Below, piece after piece: positions 17,421 through 25,723 of a DNA stretch of 64,000 nt (positions are counted from its first letter, which is position 1; each line of letters opens with the position of its first letter). This DNA comes from Candidatus Leptovillus affinis (GTDB taxonomy: Bacteria; Chloroflexota; Anaerolineae; Promineifilales; Promineifilaceae). The position numbers were made by a program, and so were the translations under genes. The stretch lies in the NCBI GenBank assembly GCA_016705235.1, contig JADIYP010000006.1:1364001-1428000 (forward strand), written 5' to 3'. The notes beneath the pieces are model-generated. The model was not told the DNA's origin. It did not search any database and saw only the letters and a program-made list of their open reading frames with translations.

Positions 17421-17849
17421 TCAGGCCGCCTCTTCAATCACATACTCCGTGGTCACATGCACCCCGGCCCGCTTAAAGGTAATGCTGGCCGAGCAGTACT
17501 TGGTCATCGAGAGTTCGATGGCTTTTTCGACGGCTGTTGGATCAATATCCTTCCCCTTCACCGTGTACACAATCTTCACGTCCGTATACACCATCGGGTA
17601 ATCCTCGGCCCGGTCGCCGTCAATAAACACCGTCAAATCCTGCACATCCTGGCGCATCTTCTTCAAGATCGACACCACGTCTACGGCCGTGCAGCCCGCC
17701 ACCCCCGCCAACATAAACTCCATCGGGCTGCCGCCCGCTGTATCGGCGTTTGGCGCCTTAAACTGCACCGTATACCCCGACCCCAAAGTCGTCTCAAAAT
17801 TCCAATCGTCGCCTGTCCAACGCAGCGTAGCCGTTTTACGATGTGCCAT
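17421..17849 (-). CDS. OsmC family protein
   Basis: 142 residues with the two redox cysteines of OsmC/Ohr proteins, in AGVAGCTAVDV (~53) and TKYCSASIT (~118). These proteins reduce organic or sulfur-containing peroxides or handle thiols. Its start overlaps the stop of the csoR-like gene by one base, so the two are translated together. A regulator of the CsoR/CstR group directly upstream suggests a role in persulfide or metal-thiol stress. A terminator follows at 17307-17344. Confidence 0.88.
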   Translation of the reverse strand: MAHRKTATLRWTGDDWNFETTLGSGYTVQFKAPNADTAGGSPMEFMLAGVAGCTAVDVVSILKKMRQDVQDLTVFIDGDRAEDYPMVYTDVKIVYTVKGKDIDPTAVEKAIELSMTKYCSASITFKRAGVHVTTEYVIEEAA

Positions 17850-18130
17850 CAGTTATCAATCCTCGTCATCAAATTCAACAAATCATCTACCAACGCCGCC
17901 CGATCTTCAAGGGAAAGCTCATCGTCGTTCAGCAAACACTCACGCGCATACGCCTGCAAAAACACATTCGTCGCATTCTTCACCGCCGACTGCACCGCCT
18001 TCAACTGCTGCACGATTTCGCGGCAGTCCCGCTCCTCGTCCACCATGCGCTGCACGCCGCGCACCTGTCCTTCAATGCGCCGCAGCCGCACCTGGATGTC
18101 TTCTTTAACGGCCGTTGTCTGTACGTTCAT
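17849..18130 (-). CDS. CsoR/CstR family metal- or sulfur-sensing repressor
   Basis: 93 residues. The family signature RRIEGQVRGVQRMVDEERDC is clear, with Cys at DCREIVQQL and a second Cys at ARECLL. The His of the copper-sensing Cys-His-Cys set is not present at the expected place (FLQAYARECLL), which favours a CstR-like persulfide sensor over a Cu sensor. Coupled to osmC downstream; fmdB-like gene upstream in the same direction. A palindrome at 18507-18523, before fmdB, could be its operator. Confidence 0.85.
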   Translation of the reverse strand: MNVQTTAVKEDIQVRLRRIEGQVRGVQRMVDEERDCREIVQQLKAVQSAVKNATNVFLQAYARECLLNDDELSLEDRAALVDDLLNLMTRIDN

Positions 18131-18136
18131 TATCTT

Positions 18137-18232
18137 CTACCCAAACCCCAAGGGTTTTCTTCAACCCAAACCCCAAGGGTTTTCTTCTTCCCAAACCCCA
18201 AGGGTTTTCTTCAACCCTTGGGGTTTCCCATC
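18137..18232. repeat. tandem AACCCCAAGGGTTT repeats
   Basis: CCCAAACCCCAAGGGTTTTC occurs three times in ~27-bp steps, followed by an inverted copy AACCCTTGGGGTTT. The last two form a hairpin. Lies between fmdB-like and csoR-like genes; related hairpins close several other genes in the window. Confidence 0.75.
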
Positions 18233-18277
18233 AGGTTTATTCATAACCGGCAAACTGCCAGTTTAGCATCCGCTCGC

Positions 18278-18481
18278 TCAAGAAAAGGGGCTGCTCGGCG
18301 GCCGCATACTCACCGGCGCGCTGCTGCGCGACACCCCACCAACCGCCACCGCGCCAATCGACTTGCGCGTATTGCAACTGCCACAAGTCGGACACTCCTG
18401 CACATCCCCGGATTCCGACATCCGTAATTTTCTATCAAAAGGCTGCCCACACTCATGGCAGACAAAACTATACATTGGCAT
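18278..18481 (-). CDS. FmdB family zinc-ribbon protein
   Basis: 67 residues starting MPMYSFVCHECGQPFDRKLR, with Zn-binding CHECG and CPTCGSCNTRK. The tail is Ser/Pro-rich. FmdB-type ribbons are small putative regulators. First gene of the run fmdB-csoR-osmC; the candidate CsoR operator lies 26 bases before its start. Confidence 0.8.
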   Translation of the reverse strand: MPMYSFVCHECGQPFDRKLRMSESGDVQECPTCGSCNTRKSIGAVAVGGVSRSSAPVSMRPPSSPFS

Positions 18482-18506
18482 AATGAATCACCACTCCTCT
18501 AACGAT

Positions 18507-18523
18507 ATACTCTAGGGGAGTAT
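18507..18523. promoter_or_regulatory. candidate CsoR/CstR operator
   Basis: ATACTCTAGGGGAGTAT, with half-sites ATACTC and GAGTAT around a GC-rich centre. This resembles the G/C-centred, AT-flanked operators of CsoR-family repressors. It lies upstream of the fmdB-csoR-osmC run, where autoregulation would be expected. Confidence 0.55.
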
Positions 18524-18591
18524 AGTATACGCCACGTCACTTTTCAAGTTCCCCCGCCCATCTCTTACCAAAACTTTACAAAACTGTTAGC

Positions 18592-18655
18592 TGATAGCTG
18601 TAAGCTGTTAGCTGTTAGCTGTTAGCTGTAAGCTGTTAGCTGTAAGCTGTTGGCT
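18592..18655. repeat. AGCTGTTAGCTGTA microsatellite
   Basis: Seven- to eight-base units (TTAGCTG, TAAGCTG) repeated about eight times directly behind the stop of the P1 peptidase gene. Confidence 0.8.
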
Positions 18656-19812
18656 TAAAGCTTCAAGCTCCGCACCACTGCGGCGGCGGGCAGGCCGTAG
18701 CGCGTGTGGCCGTCACGGCCCACCACCGTGTGGGCCATCAGCAGGCTGTTGTAGATGGCCTCCTCCACCGACTCAATCACCGCCAGCGATAAGGCGCTCA
18801 TGATCGGCTGCTCGAAGAGGAACGGCCGTTCCCCCACCAACACCTCCGGCCTGTCCAAAATCCGGTACGCCGTGCTAAAAGCAATCACAAAATCCCCGCT
18901 GCCCCCATGACACGTCGACCCCGTCCGCGCCAGCCCAAACGCCGCCCGATGCGCCAGCCGCTCCAACTGCCGCTTATCCAGCGGCGCATCCGTCGCCAGG
19001 ACAATCATAATCGACCCTTCGTTAGAAGAGTGGCGGCTAGAGAGTGGAGACTGCTCATCCTTGTCAGCTCCCAATCTCCACTCTCCAGCCTCCCCCTCCC
19101 CCGGTCTTAACACCGCCCCCACGTTCACCCCGGCGATGGTCAATTCTTCCGGGCGGCCAAAGTTGCTTTGCACCAGCGCCCCAATCGTAAAACCGCCCTG
19201 TTCCGGTGGCAGGCGGCGGCTGGCTGTGCCAATGCCGCCCTTCCAGCCGTAACAGCTTGTGCCCGCGCCCGCGCCCACCACGCCCTCGGCCACCACGCCG
19301 GTTGAGGCGTCCGCCAGCGCGGCGCGCACCGCCGCCTCGCCAATGGGCCGCGCCTGCATATCGCTCAAAAAGCCGTCGCTCGTCTCGCCCACCACCGGAT
19401 TCACGCTGGCGTATCCCTGCCGCCCCGTCGCGGCAAAACCCAGGCCGATGTGCGGGTTTTGCTCAATCATCACGCTCATCAGGGCGTCGGCCACGCGCGG
19501 GCCATTCAGCGTCCCCGTCAGGGCGATAGGCGTCTCCAGGTTGCCCAGCTCGCGCACCTGCTCAAAGCCAATCACTTTGCCAAAGCCGTTGATGGTGTGC
19601 ACGGCCGTTGCCACCTTCTCCTCATACAAATTCCCCTGATGGGGCAGAATCACCGTCACCCCCGTGCGAAACGGGCCGTGACCAGTCCAGTCGCCCTCGC
19701 CCTCTATCAGCGTAAAATGCCCCACCGCCACCCCCGCCACATCGGTAATGGCATTGAGCGGGCCGGTGGGTAAACGGCCGTTATAAATCCCCAACTCTCG
19801 TATTCTTGGCAT
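18655..19812 (-). CDS. P1 family peptidase (DmpA-like)
   Basis: 385 residues from ATG 19812, which follows GGAGGTGGT closely; the open frame upstream adds six residues. ITDVAGVAVGH at the start, GAGAGTSCYGWKGGIGTASR in the middle and NEGSIMIVLATDAPLDKRQL near the end match the DmpA family of N-terminal-nucleophile aminopeptidases. These cleave themselves before the Ser in the G-S of NEGS and then hydrolyse N-terminal or beta-amino acids from short peptides or esters. Downstream of a racemase gene in the same direction, separated by 26 bases, so the two may form an operon on peptide or D-amino-acid use. Confidence 0.88.
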   Translation of the reverse strand: MPRIRELGIYNGRLPTGPLNAITDVAGVAVGHFTLIEGEGDWTGHGPFRTGVTVILPHQGNLYEEKVATAVHTINGFGKVIGFEQVRELGNLETPIALTGTLNGPRVADALMSVMIEQNPHIGLGFAATGRQGYASVNPVVGETSDGFLSDMQARPIGEAAVRAALADASTGVVAEGVVGAGAGTSCYGWKGGIGTASRRLPPEQGGFTIGALVQSNFGRPEELTIAGVNVGAVLRPGEGEAGEWRLGADKDEQSPLSSRHSSNEGSIMIVLATDAPLDKRQLERLAHRAAFGLARTGSTCHGGSGDFVIAFSTAYRILDRPEVLVGERPFLFEQPIMSALSLAVIESVEEAIYNSLLMAHTVVGRDGHTRYGLPAAAVVRSLKL

Positions 19813-19837
19813 ACCACCTCCAATCCGCAATCCGCAA

Positions 19838-20596
19838 TCAAAAATCCGCCATCGTTCTGGCTTCCCGAATCAGCGCCCGCGCCAAAATGCGCGTCGGGTC
19901 AATAACCGGCAGCCCGTGAAGCTGCGGCGTCTGAATCGCCAGCGGCATCTCCGTGCAGCCCAAAATGATGGCTTCCGCGCCCATCCCATGCAGCGCCCAC
20001 GCCCCGGCCGCCAACTGCGCCCGCGCCCGCTCGGTTGGCGCGCCTGTCGCCTTAACGCCATACACCGGATCATAAATCGCCGGATGAATCTGCTCCACCT
20101 GCGTCGCCTCGTCCGGGACAACCACGCTAAATCCCGCCTCGCCCAACACCTGCGGGTACACCGCCGCCCGGTACGTGCCTGTCGTTGACAACACCCCGAC
20201 AGTCTGGATGGCCGGGTGGTTCTTTTGCAGGTACCATCCCACCTCGCGGATCATGTGCAGCAGGTGGATTGGGCAGTTGGCCGTGCGCAGCTCGGCCGCA
20301 ATCACGTCAAAAATAGGCGGCGCGTGGGCTGTGTTGCAGGGAATGCCGGCCACCTGCGCCCCCATCGCCGCCAGCTTTTGCAGTTGGCGGGCCATGGCGT
20401 AGGCCGGATTCTCAGCCACCTTGCCCAGTAAATACTCGGTGCGGTCCAGAATTTCATCCGGTTGCGACAGGCTGTAGATGGGCAGGTGGTCCTGGTCTTT
20501 GCTGGCCGGGGTTTCCGCCAAAATCTTACTCAGCAAATCCAGCCCGGCAAACGGCCCCACCCCGGCCACAATGCCAATCGGTTTATCGTGTTTCAT
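19838..20596 (-). CDS. aspartate/glutamate racemase family protein
   Basis: 252 residues from ATG 20596 (MKHDKPIGIVAGVGPFAGLD). The two catalytic cysteines of the family are seen in GIPCNTAH and ILGCTEMPLA. Such PLP-free enzymes epimerise Asp, Glu or hydantoins. The frame is open to 20683, but that stretch is the GCGTGA repeat, so the inner ATG is used. Followed by the P1 peptidase in the same direction. Confidence 0.85.
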   Translation of the reverse strand: MKHDKPIGIVAGVGPFAGLDLLSKILAETPASKDQDHLPIYSLSQPDEILDRTEYLLGKVAENPAYAMARQLQKLAAMGAQVAGIPCNTAHAPPIFDVIAAELRTANCPIHLLHMIREVGWYLQKNHPAIQTVGVLSTTGTYRAAVYPQVLGEAGFSVVVPDEATQVEQIHPAIYDPVYGVKATGAPTERARAQLAAGAWALHGMGAEAIILGCTEMPLAIQTPQLHGLPVIDPTRILARALIREARTMADF

Positions 20597-20644
20597 GTTG
20601 CTCACCAAAAAAGCAAGTGGTTTTAGGGATTTCGCGGTTTTTTT

Positions 20645-20750
20645 TGATGCGTGGTGCGTGATACGTGAGGAACCCCTGGTCACGCATCACGCATCACGTT
20701 TCACGCATCACGTTTCACGCATCACGCCTCACGCTTCACGCCTCACGCTT
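20645..20750. repeat. GCGTGA hairpin, core only (long form)
   Basis: GATGCGTGGTGCGTGATACG followed by a long run of CACGCATCACGTTTCACGCA units. Sits between the molybdopterin oxidoreductase stop and the racemase start, where it may terminate the former's neighbourhood transcripts. Confidence 0.65.
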
Positions 20751-20778
20751 CCCCAAAATCCCCCAAGAGCCAGGCCCT

Positions 20779-22965
20779 TCAAATCGGTTCCACCATCACC
20801 GGCAGGCCGCTAAAGGCTGCGTTGCCGGTCAGGGCGTCGATGGCCTGGTCGTCTGTCAGGTCGTTGAGGCTGACGCCGGGATGAGTCACGGCCGTTGCCA
20901 ACCGCACCCGCTCACGCCCATGTCCCCAGCCATGCGGCAGGCTCACCACGCCGGGCATCATATCGTTGGTTAACTCGACCGCCACGTCCACCTGCCCCAC
21001 GCGTGAACGGAGGCGCACCGTCTGCCCATCGACAATTTGCCGCGCGGCGGCATCGTCGGGATGGAGCAGCAGCGTGCAGCGATTCTTGCCCTTGACCAGA
21101 CGCGGGCTGTTGTGCATCCACGAATTGTTGCTGCGCAGCTGCCGCCGCCCGATGAGCAGGAGGGCACGGCCGTTATCCATTTCCATCTCCGTCACGGCCG
21201 TTTTTAAGCGGTCCACATCGGCCGCCAGCGGTTCCGGCGTCAGGTTGATGCGCTTGTTGGCCGTGTAGAGACGCTGCGGCAGACAGCTTTGCAGCGGCCC
21301 CAGGTCGATGCCGTGCGGGTTCCGTTTTAATTGCCGCAGTGTCAGCCCGCCCGGCCGGCGGCGGCCACCCCAACTGCCATACGGTCCAAACCGCAGCGCC
21401 AAATCCACCAATTTATCCGGCGGCAGGCGGCGGAAAAAGTCCAGCTTGCCCAGGACAGTGCGCCGGTCGGCCTGGGCAACGCCTTCCCAGCGGTTGCGCA
21501 GTTCGCGGAAAATCTGCCAATCGGCGCGGGCGTCGGCGCTTTGGGCGAAGAGGGCCGGGCTGTATTTGGCCGTGTTGCGCACGGCAAACGCATGGAAAAC
21601 CAGGTCGTAATGCTCCGTTTCCAGGCCGGTGGTCGGCGGCAGGATGATGTGGGCGTGGCGGGTAGTCTCGTTGATGTAGATGTCGACGGCCACCATGAAC
21701 TCTAAACCGGCCAGCGCCTCATCCAACTGACGGCCGTTGGGCGTGGAAAGCACCGGATTACCGGCATTAACCACCAGCGCCCGAATCTGCCCCTCGCCAG
21801 GCGTGAGAATTTCCTCGGCCAGGGCGGCGACGGGCAGTTCGCCGGCAAATTCGGGCAGGCCGCGCACCCGGCTGCGCCAACGGCCGTAACTGCCCACCGA
21901 CCCCGTCATGCCCGTCAACCCCACAATGTCAAAGGCCGGCAGGGTAAACATCGCCCCGCCCGGCCGGTCGAGATTGCCAGTGACGACGTTCAGGGCGTTG
22001 ATGAGCCAGTGGGTGAGGCCGCCAAACGCCTGGGTGGAAGCGCCCATACGGCCGTACGCCACGGCCGTTTCCGCCGCGCAAAAATCGTGGGCCAACTGGC
22101 GTATCTGCGCCGCCGGAATGCCGGTCGCCGCCGCTGCCGTCTCTGGCGCAAAGGGCGCGGCCAGTTCGGCCAGCGCGGCCAGCCCATCGGTGAAAGCCGC
22201 CAATCGACCAGGATTAGCCAGCCCGTCGGCAAAGATGGTGTGCAGCAAGGCCAGCAGCAGCAGCGCGTCTGTGCCCGGGCGAATGAAAAGGTGGGTGTTG
22301 GCAAGAACGGCCGTTTCCGTGCGGCGCGGGTCCACCACCACCAACTTGCCGCCGCGCGCCTGCATCTCCTTCAGCCGCCGGTCAATGCCGGCGGCAGTCA
22401 TCAGGCTGCCGTTGGAGGCCAGCGGATTCGCGCCCACCATCAAGAAAAAGTCGGTGCGGTCCACATCGGGAATGGGGATGAGCAGTTGGTGGCCGAACAT
22501 ATGGTAGGCGGCCATGTGATGAGGCAGTTGGTCCACCGAGGTGGCCGAGAAGCGGCTTCTGGTGCGCAAAGCGCGGATAAAGGGCGGCGAATAGAGCATG
22601 GAACCCAGGTTGTGAACATTAGGATTGCCCTGATAGACGCCGATGGCGTTACGGCCGTGCGCCGCCTGCACGGCCTTCAGCCGCGCCACCACCTCGTCAA
22701 ACGCCTCATCCCAGGTGATGGGTTCCCAGCCAACGGCCGTGCGCCGCACCGGCTGCCGCAGCCGGTCGGGGTCCTGGTAAATGTCTTGCAAGGCCACCGC
22801 CTTCGGGCAAATGTGCCCCCGGCTAAACGGATCGTCGGCGTCGCCTTTGATGGACACGACACGATCCCCGGCCACTTCGACCACTAGGCCGCACATCGCT
22901 TCACACAAATTGCAGGTCCGGTAATGGGTTCGCTGCCCGATTTCCTCGGATGGTTGCTCGCTCAT
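20779..22965 (-). CDS. molybdopterin-dependent oxidoreductase, single-subunit type
   Basis: 728 residues. The N-terminus binds a [4Fe-4S] cluster through CNLCEAMC and GHICPKA, followed by the molybdopterin-binding domains (GVYQGNPNVHNLGSM; GANPLASNGS; VVDPRRTET) and the C-terminal dinucleotide-binding domain (LRSRVGQVDV; VSLPHGWGH). It belongs to the DMSO reductase superfamily; no partner electron-transfer or membrane subunit is nearby and no Tat signal is seen, so it is cytoplasmic. Substrate unknown. Its start overlaps the GNAT stop by four bases (ATGA). Confidence 0.88.
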   Translation of the reverse strand: MSEQPSEEIGQRTHYRTCNLCEAMCGLVVEVAGDRVVSIKGDADDPFSRGHICPKAVALQDIYQDPDRLRQPVRRTAVGWEPITWDEAFDEVVARLKAVQAAHGRNAIGVYQGNPNVHNLGSMLYSPPFIRALRTRSRFSATSVDQLPHHMAAYHMFGHQLLIPIPDVDRTDFFLMVGANPLASNGSLMTAAGIDRRLKEMQARGGKLVVVDPRRTETAVLANTHLFIRPGTDALLLLALLHTIFADGLANPGRLAAFTDGLAALAELAAPFAPETAAAATGIPAAQIRQLAHDFCAAETAVAYGRMGASTQAFGGLTHWLINALNVVTGNLDRPGGAMFTLPAFDIVGLTGMTGSVGSYGRWRSRVRGLPEFAGELPVAALAEEILTPGEGQIRALVVNAGNPVLSTPNGRQLDEALAGLEFMVAVDIYINETTRHAHIILPPTTGLETEHYDLVFHAFAVRNTAKYSPALFAQSADARADWQIFRELRNRWEGVAQADRRTVLGKLDFFRRLPPDKLVDLALRFGPYGSWGGRRRPGGLTLRQLKRNPHGIDLGPLQSCLPQRLYTANKRINLTPEPLAADVDRLKTAVTEMEMDNGRALLLIGRRQLRSNNSWMHNSPRLVKGKNRCTLLLHPDDAAARQIVDGQTVRLRSRVGQVDVAVELTNDMMPGVVSLPHGWGHGRERVRLATAVTHPGVSLNDLTDDQAIDALTGNAAFSGLPVMVEPI

Positions 22966-23438
22966 AAGTCTACCTTCTTGGCCATGTGGATATTGGTCGC
23001 TTCGTAACCCAGTTGTTCATACAGGGCGCGGGCGGCATGATTGTGCCCAAAGACGTGCAAGCCAATTTGGCCGATGCCCATTTCTCTGGCTTTTGCTTCC
23101 AGAGCGAGCAGGGCAAAACGGCCGTATCCCCGCCGCCGGTATGCTTCATCAATCAAAAAATCATAGATAAACGCCGACGGCGGCTTTTGCTGCTCATCCA
23201 CAGCAAACCAGAGCAATCCCACCTTTTGCTCCAATTCATCATCATAGGCCGCCAGCAAATACTGCCCCGGCGTCGCCAATCCCTGCGGCAAAAGCTGCTG
23301 AAACTCCTTCTCCGATCGTTCCCGCGCGCCCTCGGCCGGCCAGTTACCGGCGGTCACATGATCCTGGGCATAATCATCGATCACAAAGGCCAGATGCGTC
23401 TGAAAATCCGCTTCACTCAAGGGAATTAGTTTGATCAT
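22962..23438 (-). CDS. GNAT family N-acetyltransferase
   Basis: 158 residues from ATG 23438 (MIKLIPLSEADFQTHLAF). The acetyl-CoA-binding motif YRRRGYGRFALLALEAKA and the LGYEATNIHMAK end are typical. It overlaps four bases with both the upstream hydrolase (ATGA at 23435) and the downstream oxidoreductase, so the three genes form a tightly coupled operon. Substrate unknown. Confidence 0.85.
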   Translation of the reverse strand: MIKLIPLSEADFQTHLAFVIDDYAQDHVTAGNWPAEGARERSEKEFQQLLPQGLATPGQYLLAAYDDELEQKVGLLWFAVDEQQKPPSAFIYDFLIDEAYRRRGYGRFALLALEAKAREMGIGQIGLHVFGHNHAARALYEQLGYEATNIHMAKKVDL

Positions 23439-24235
23439 GCGCCACCGATATTTTCCGCCAGGAACTGCACCATTTGCTGCCATGCTTCCTCGGCTGCGCC
23501 GGGTTGGTTGAAGTTGTCTTCCTGAACAAAGGCGTGGCCCACCCCATCATAAATGGTAATGGTCGCCGGAGCGCCCAGGCTGGCAAGGGCCGCTTCAAAG
23601 GCCCGCACGTCACTGACCGAAATTTGCGCGTCTTCCGCGCCAAAAATCCCCAATAATGGCTGATCCTGAATCGGCTGCAGGGCCGCCGGGTCCGTTTCCA
23701 GCGAACCATACAAAACGATTGTCGCCGCCAGATTTTCCGGCTGGCGCAGGCTGATTTGCAGCGACTGCTCGCCGCCAAAACAAAAACCCAGCGAGGCAGT
23801 CCGCGCCGCGTCCACATCGGGTAAAGCCTGCAAATAGGCCAGACCGGCGTCTAAATCGGCATGGATTTCTTCGTTGGGGGTGGTCAGGCGCAAGAAAAGG
23901 GCGCGCGGAACCTGGGTGGCCAGTTTTCCGCGATAGGCGTCTGGGACCAGGACGACGTAGCCCTCGGCGGCCATGGCATCGGCCAATTCGGTAATGCCTT
24001 CGTTTAGCCCCCACCATTCGTGCAGCATCAGCACAGCCGGGAATGGCCCCTCGCCGGACGGCCGTGCCAGATAACCGATTAACTCTGTGCCATCTGCGCT
24101 AGTGTAGGTTACGTTGGTAAAATCGGCCGTTTGCGGACCGAAGGCGGCATCAAACACCATCACCCCTGCCAAAATCAAAACAACCAACAACAGCAGCCCC
24201 GCCAATGCCCCAATAATTCGCCCAATCCATTTCAT
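23435..24235 (-). CDS. dienelactone hydrolase family protein, membrane-anchored or secreted
   Basis: 266 residues. Residues 5-30 are one hydrophobic segment (GALAGLLLLVVLILAGVMV). The alpha/beta hydrolase domain has the Cys nucleophile in GFCFGGE, Asp in GAEDAQI and His in GVGHAF, the dienelactone hydrolase triad. First gene of the DLH-GNAT-oxidoreductase operon. Substrate not predictable. Confidence 0.87.
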   Translation of the reverse strand: MKWIGRIIGALAGLLLLVVLILAGVMVFDAAFGPQTADFTNVTYTSADGTELIGYLARPSGEGPFPAVLMLHEWWGLNEGITELADAMAAEGYVVLVPDAYRGKLATQVPRALFLRLTTPNEEIHADLDAGLAYLQALPDVDAARTASLGFCFGGEQSLQISLRQPENLAATIVLYGSLETDPAALQPIQDQPLLGIFGAEDAQISVSDVRAFEAALASLGAPATITIYDGVGHAFVQEDNFNQPGAAEEAWQQMVQFLAENIGGA

Positions 24236-24277
24236 AAAAATGTTGCCTCCAGCTTTGTATGTCTATTGTATTTGTGC

Positions 24278-24312
24278 AGACCCTAAGGGTTTTTCAAACC
24301 CTTAGGGTCTAC
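24278..24312. terminator. hairpin at the end of the homoserine dehydrogenase gene
   Basis: GACCCTAAGGGTTT, a short TTCAA loop region and AAACCCTTAGGGTCT: perfectly matched arms. Member of the AACCC/GGGTT family found at other gene ends; likely a bidirectional terminator. Confidence 0.55.
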
Positions 24313-24340
24313 CGGAAAACCCGTAGCCACAGTGTCCTTA

Positions 24341-25401
24341 TTAAAATTCTTCGCGTACCAGGGCCAGCATATCGCCGATTACTCCGGCGGCGGTCATCTC
24401 CACGCCGGCGCCTTTGCCGCAAATCATCAGCGGTTCGTCGTCGTAGCGGCCGGTGCGGAAGCTGATAAATTTAAGGTTTGCCAGGGCGCTGCCGGCGGGC
24501 ACGGCCGTTAACCCGACCACCCCTTTCCCCTCGCGCACCTGCGCCAGATAACGCAGCACCTGGCCGTTGGCCTGCGCAGCGGCCACACGCTGGCTCATCA
24601 CCTCGTCTAATACCGCCACCTGCGCCATAAAATCCGCCACCGACAGGTTGGCCAGGTCAGGCGTGTAGAGCGATTCCACGGTGATGTCGCCGGTTTCCAA
24701 CGGCCAACCGGCCATTCGGCCTAAAATCATCACCTTGCGCATCACATCCAGGCCGCCCAGGTCTTCGCGGGGGTCGGGTTCGGTGTAGCCGCGTGTTTTG
24801 GCTTCGGCCACGGCCGTGGAAAAGGCCACGCCCTGATCCAACTGCTGGCAAATAAACCCCAGCGTGCCGCTGAGTTGGCCCTTGATCTCGTGAATCGGGT
24901 CGTTGGTGTCCAACAGGTAGCGCAGGGTGGCGATGACCGGCTGGCCGCCGCCAACGGTGGACTCGTGGCGGATGCGCGGGTGGTGGAAGTAGCGCTGCGC
25001 CGTCGCCCAGGGACCGGCGAACGCTTTTTTGTTGGCCAGGACGACGCCGTAGCCCAATTCCAGAGCGCGGTCGAGGGTGGGTTCCAGGCCAGACACGGCC
25101 GTTACGTCCACCACAATCACCTGCTCCAGCCCGGACTCGGCCAGCAGGTTGAGGATTTGCAGGGTAGACGGCCGTTTCTCGCCCACCGGCTGCCCCTGCG
25201 CCTTACGCGCCACGATGTCGCGCAGTTGGTCATCGGACAGGCCGCCGGGTTGAAACTGCCAGGTCTGGCTGTCGCACACGGCGACGACATTAAAATGGAC
25301 GTGGTTGCGGGAATAGGCGGGGAACGGCCGTCGACAATCTGCCGCAGCACCGCCGAACCAACGCCGCCCGCGCCAAAGAGGATAACGGGAATGTGTTTCA
25401 T
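24341..25401 (-). pseudogene. homoserine dehydrogenase, one frameshift near the start
   Basis: ATG 25401 follows GGAGGC and starts MKHIPVILFGAGGVGSAVLR, the NAD(P)-binding motif. At ~25325 the frame shifts inside an ACGGCCGT site; the other frame continues PFPAYSRNHVHFNVVAVCDS to 24341. Beyond the shift all family landmarks are present: VLANKKAFAGP, HESTVGGGQPVI, LSGTLGFI and EPDPREDLGGLDVMRKVMIL. There is no ACT domain. The enzyme reduces aspartate semialdehyde to homoserine for Thr and Met synthesis. A leader peptide and hairpins lie upstream (25512-25613). The total is 353 codons plus two bases, so a single base is missing or two are extra. Confidence 0.82.
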
Positions 25402-25428
25402 GGAGCCTCCGAAGAAGAGATTAGAGAT

Positions 25429-25474
25429 TGGAGACTGGAGACTGAAGTTGGCCAACTTCAGTCTCCAGTCTCCA
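25429..25474. repeat. 46-bp perfect palindrome
   Basis: Centre TTGG|CCAA between 25451 and 25452; arms of 23 bases (GGAGACTGGAGACTGAAG and complement) with no loop. The motif GACTGGAGACTGGAG also occurs near 49680. Lies between the attenuator-like region and the homoserine dehydrogenase start. Confidence 0.85.
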
Positions 25475-25509
25475 GTCACTTCTGCTCCAATCTTACCCCA
25501 AAAAGCGAA

Positions 25510-25537
25510 AGACCCCATCCGAAGATGGGGCCTTTCT
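25510..25537 (-). terminator. terminator or attenuator hairpin
   Basis: On the minus strand GGCCCCATC-TTCG-GATGGGGTC followed by TTTC and soon TTTTT. Located between a leader peptide frame and the homoserine dehydrogenase gene, about 110 bases before its start. Confidence 0.6.
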
Positions 25538-25583
25538 TGCACCGTAGCATTACTTATCTCGAACGAGGAGGTAATGCTACGGT
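25538..25583 (-). promoter_or_regulatory. leader hairpin overlapping the leader peptide stop
   Basis: GCACCGTAGCATTAC pairs perfectly with GTAATGCTACGGTGC around a 16-base loop that holds the stop codon of the leader frame. Ribosome position on the leader would decide whether it forms. Confidence 0.5.
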
Positions 25584-25613
25584 GCGACTAGCTGAATAAC
25601 TATCCACAAGCAT
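25554..25613 (-). CDS. possible leader peptide
   Basis: ATG 25613 with a strong AAGGAGGT site encodes MLVDSYSASRTVALPPRSR and stops inside the loop of a hairpin, followed by a terminator. The arrangement suggests ribosome-mediated attenuation of the gene downstream (homoserine dehydrogenase). The peptide is not enriched in Thr, Met or Ile, so the sensed amino acid is unclear. Confidence 0.45.
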   Translation of the reverse strand: MLVDSYSASRTVALPPRSR

Positions 25614-25723
25614 CACCTCCTTGTCATTAAGATGGCGGCGCAGCTTTCGCTGCAAATAAATTGGAAATGATGCGGGCATTATGGCATAGGGATGCCCAGA
25701 TGTCAACCGACATGAGAAAATCC

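Noticed and set aside
18655..20596. Racemase plus P1 peptidase as a dedicated D-peptide pathway
   Set aside because: The pairing is suggestive, but neither substrate can be derived from the sequence.
22009..22887. 292-residue + strand frame opposite the molybdopterin oxidoreductase
   Set aside because: Basic, low-information antisense reading.
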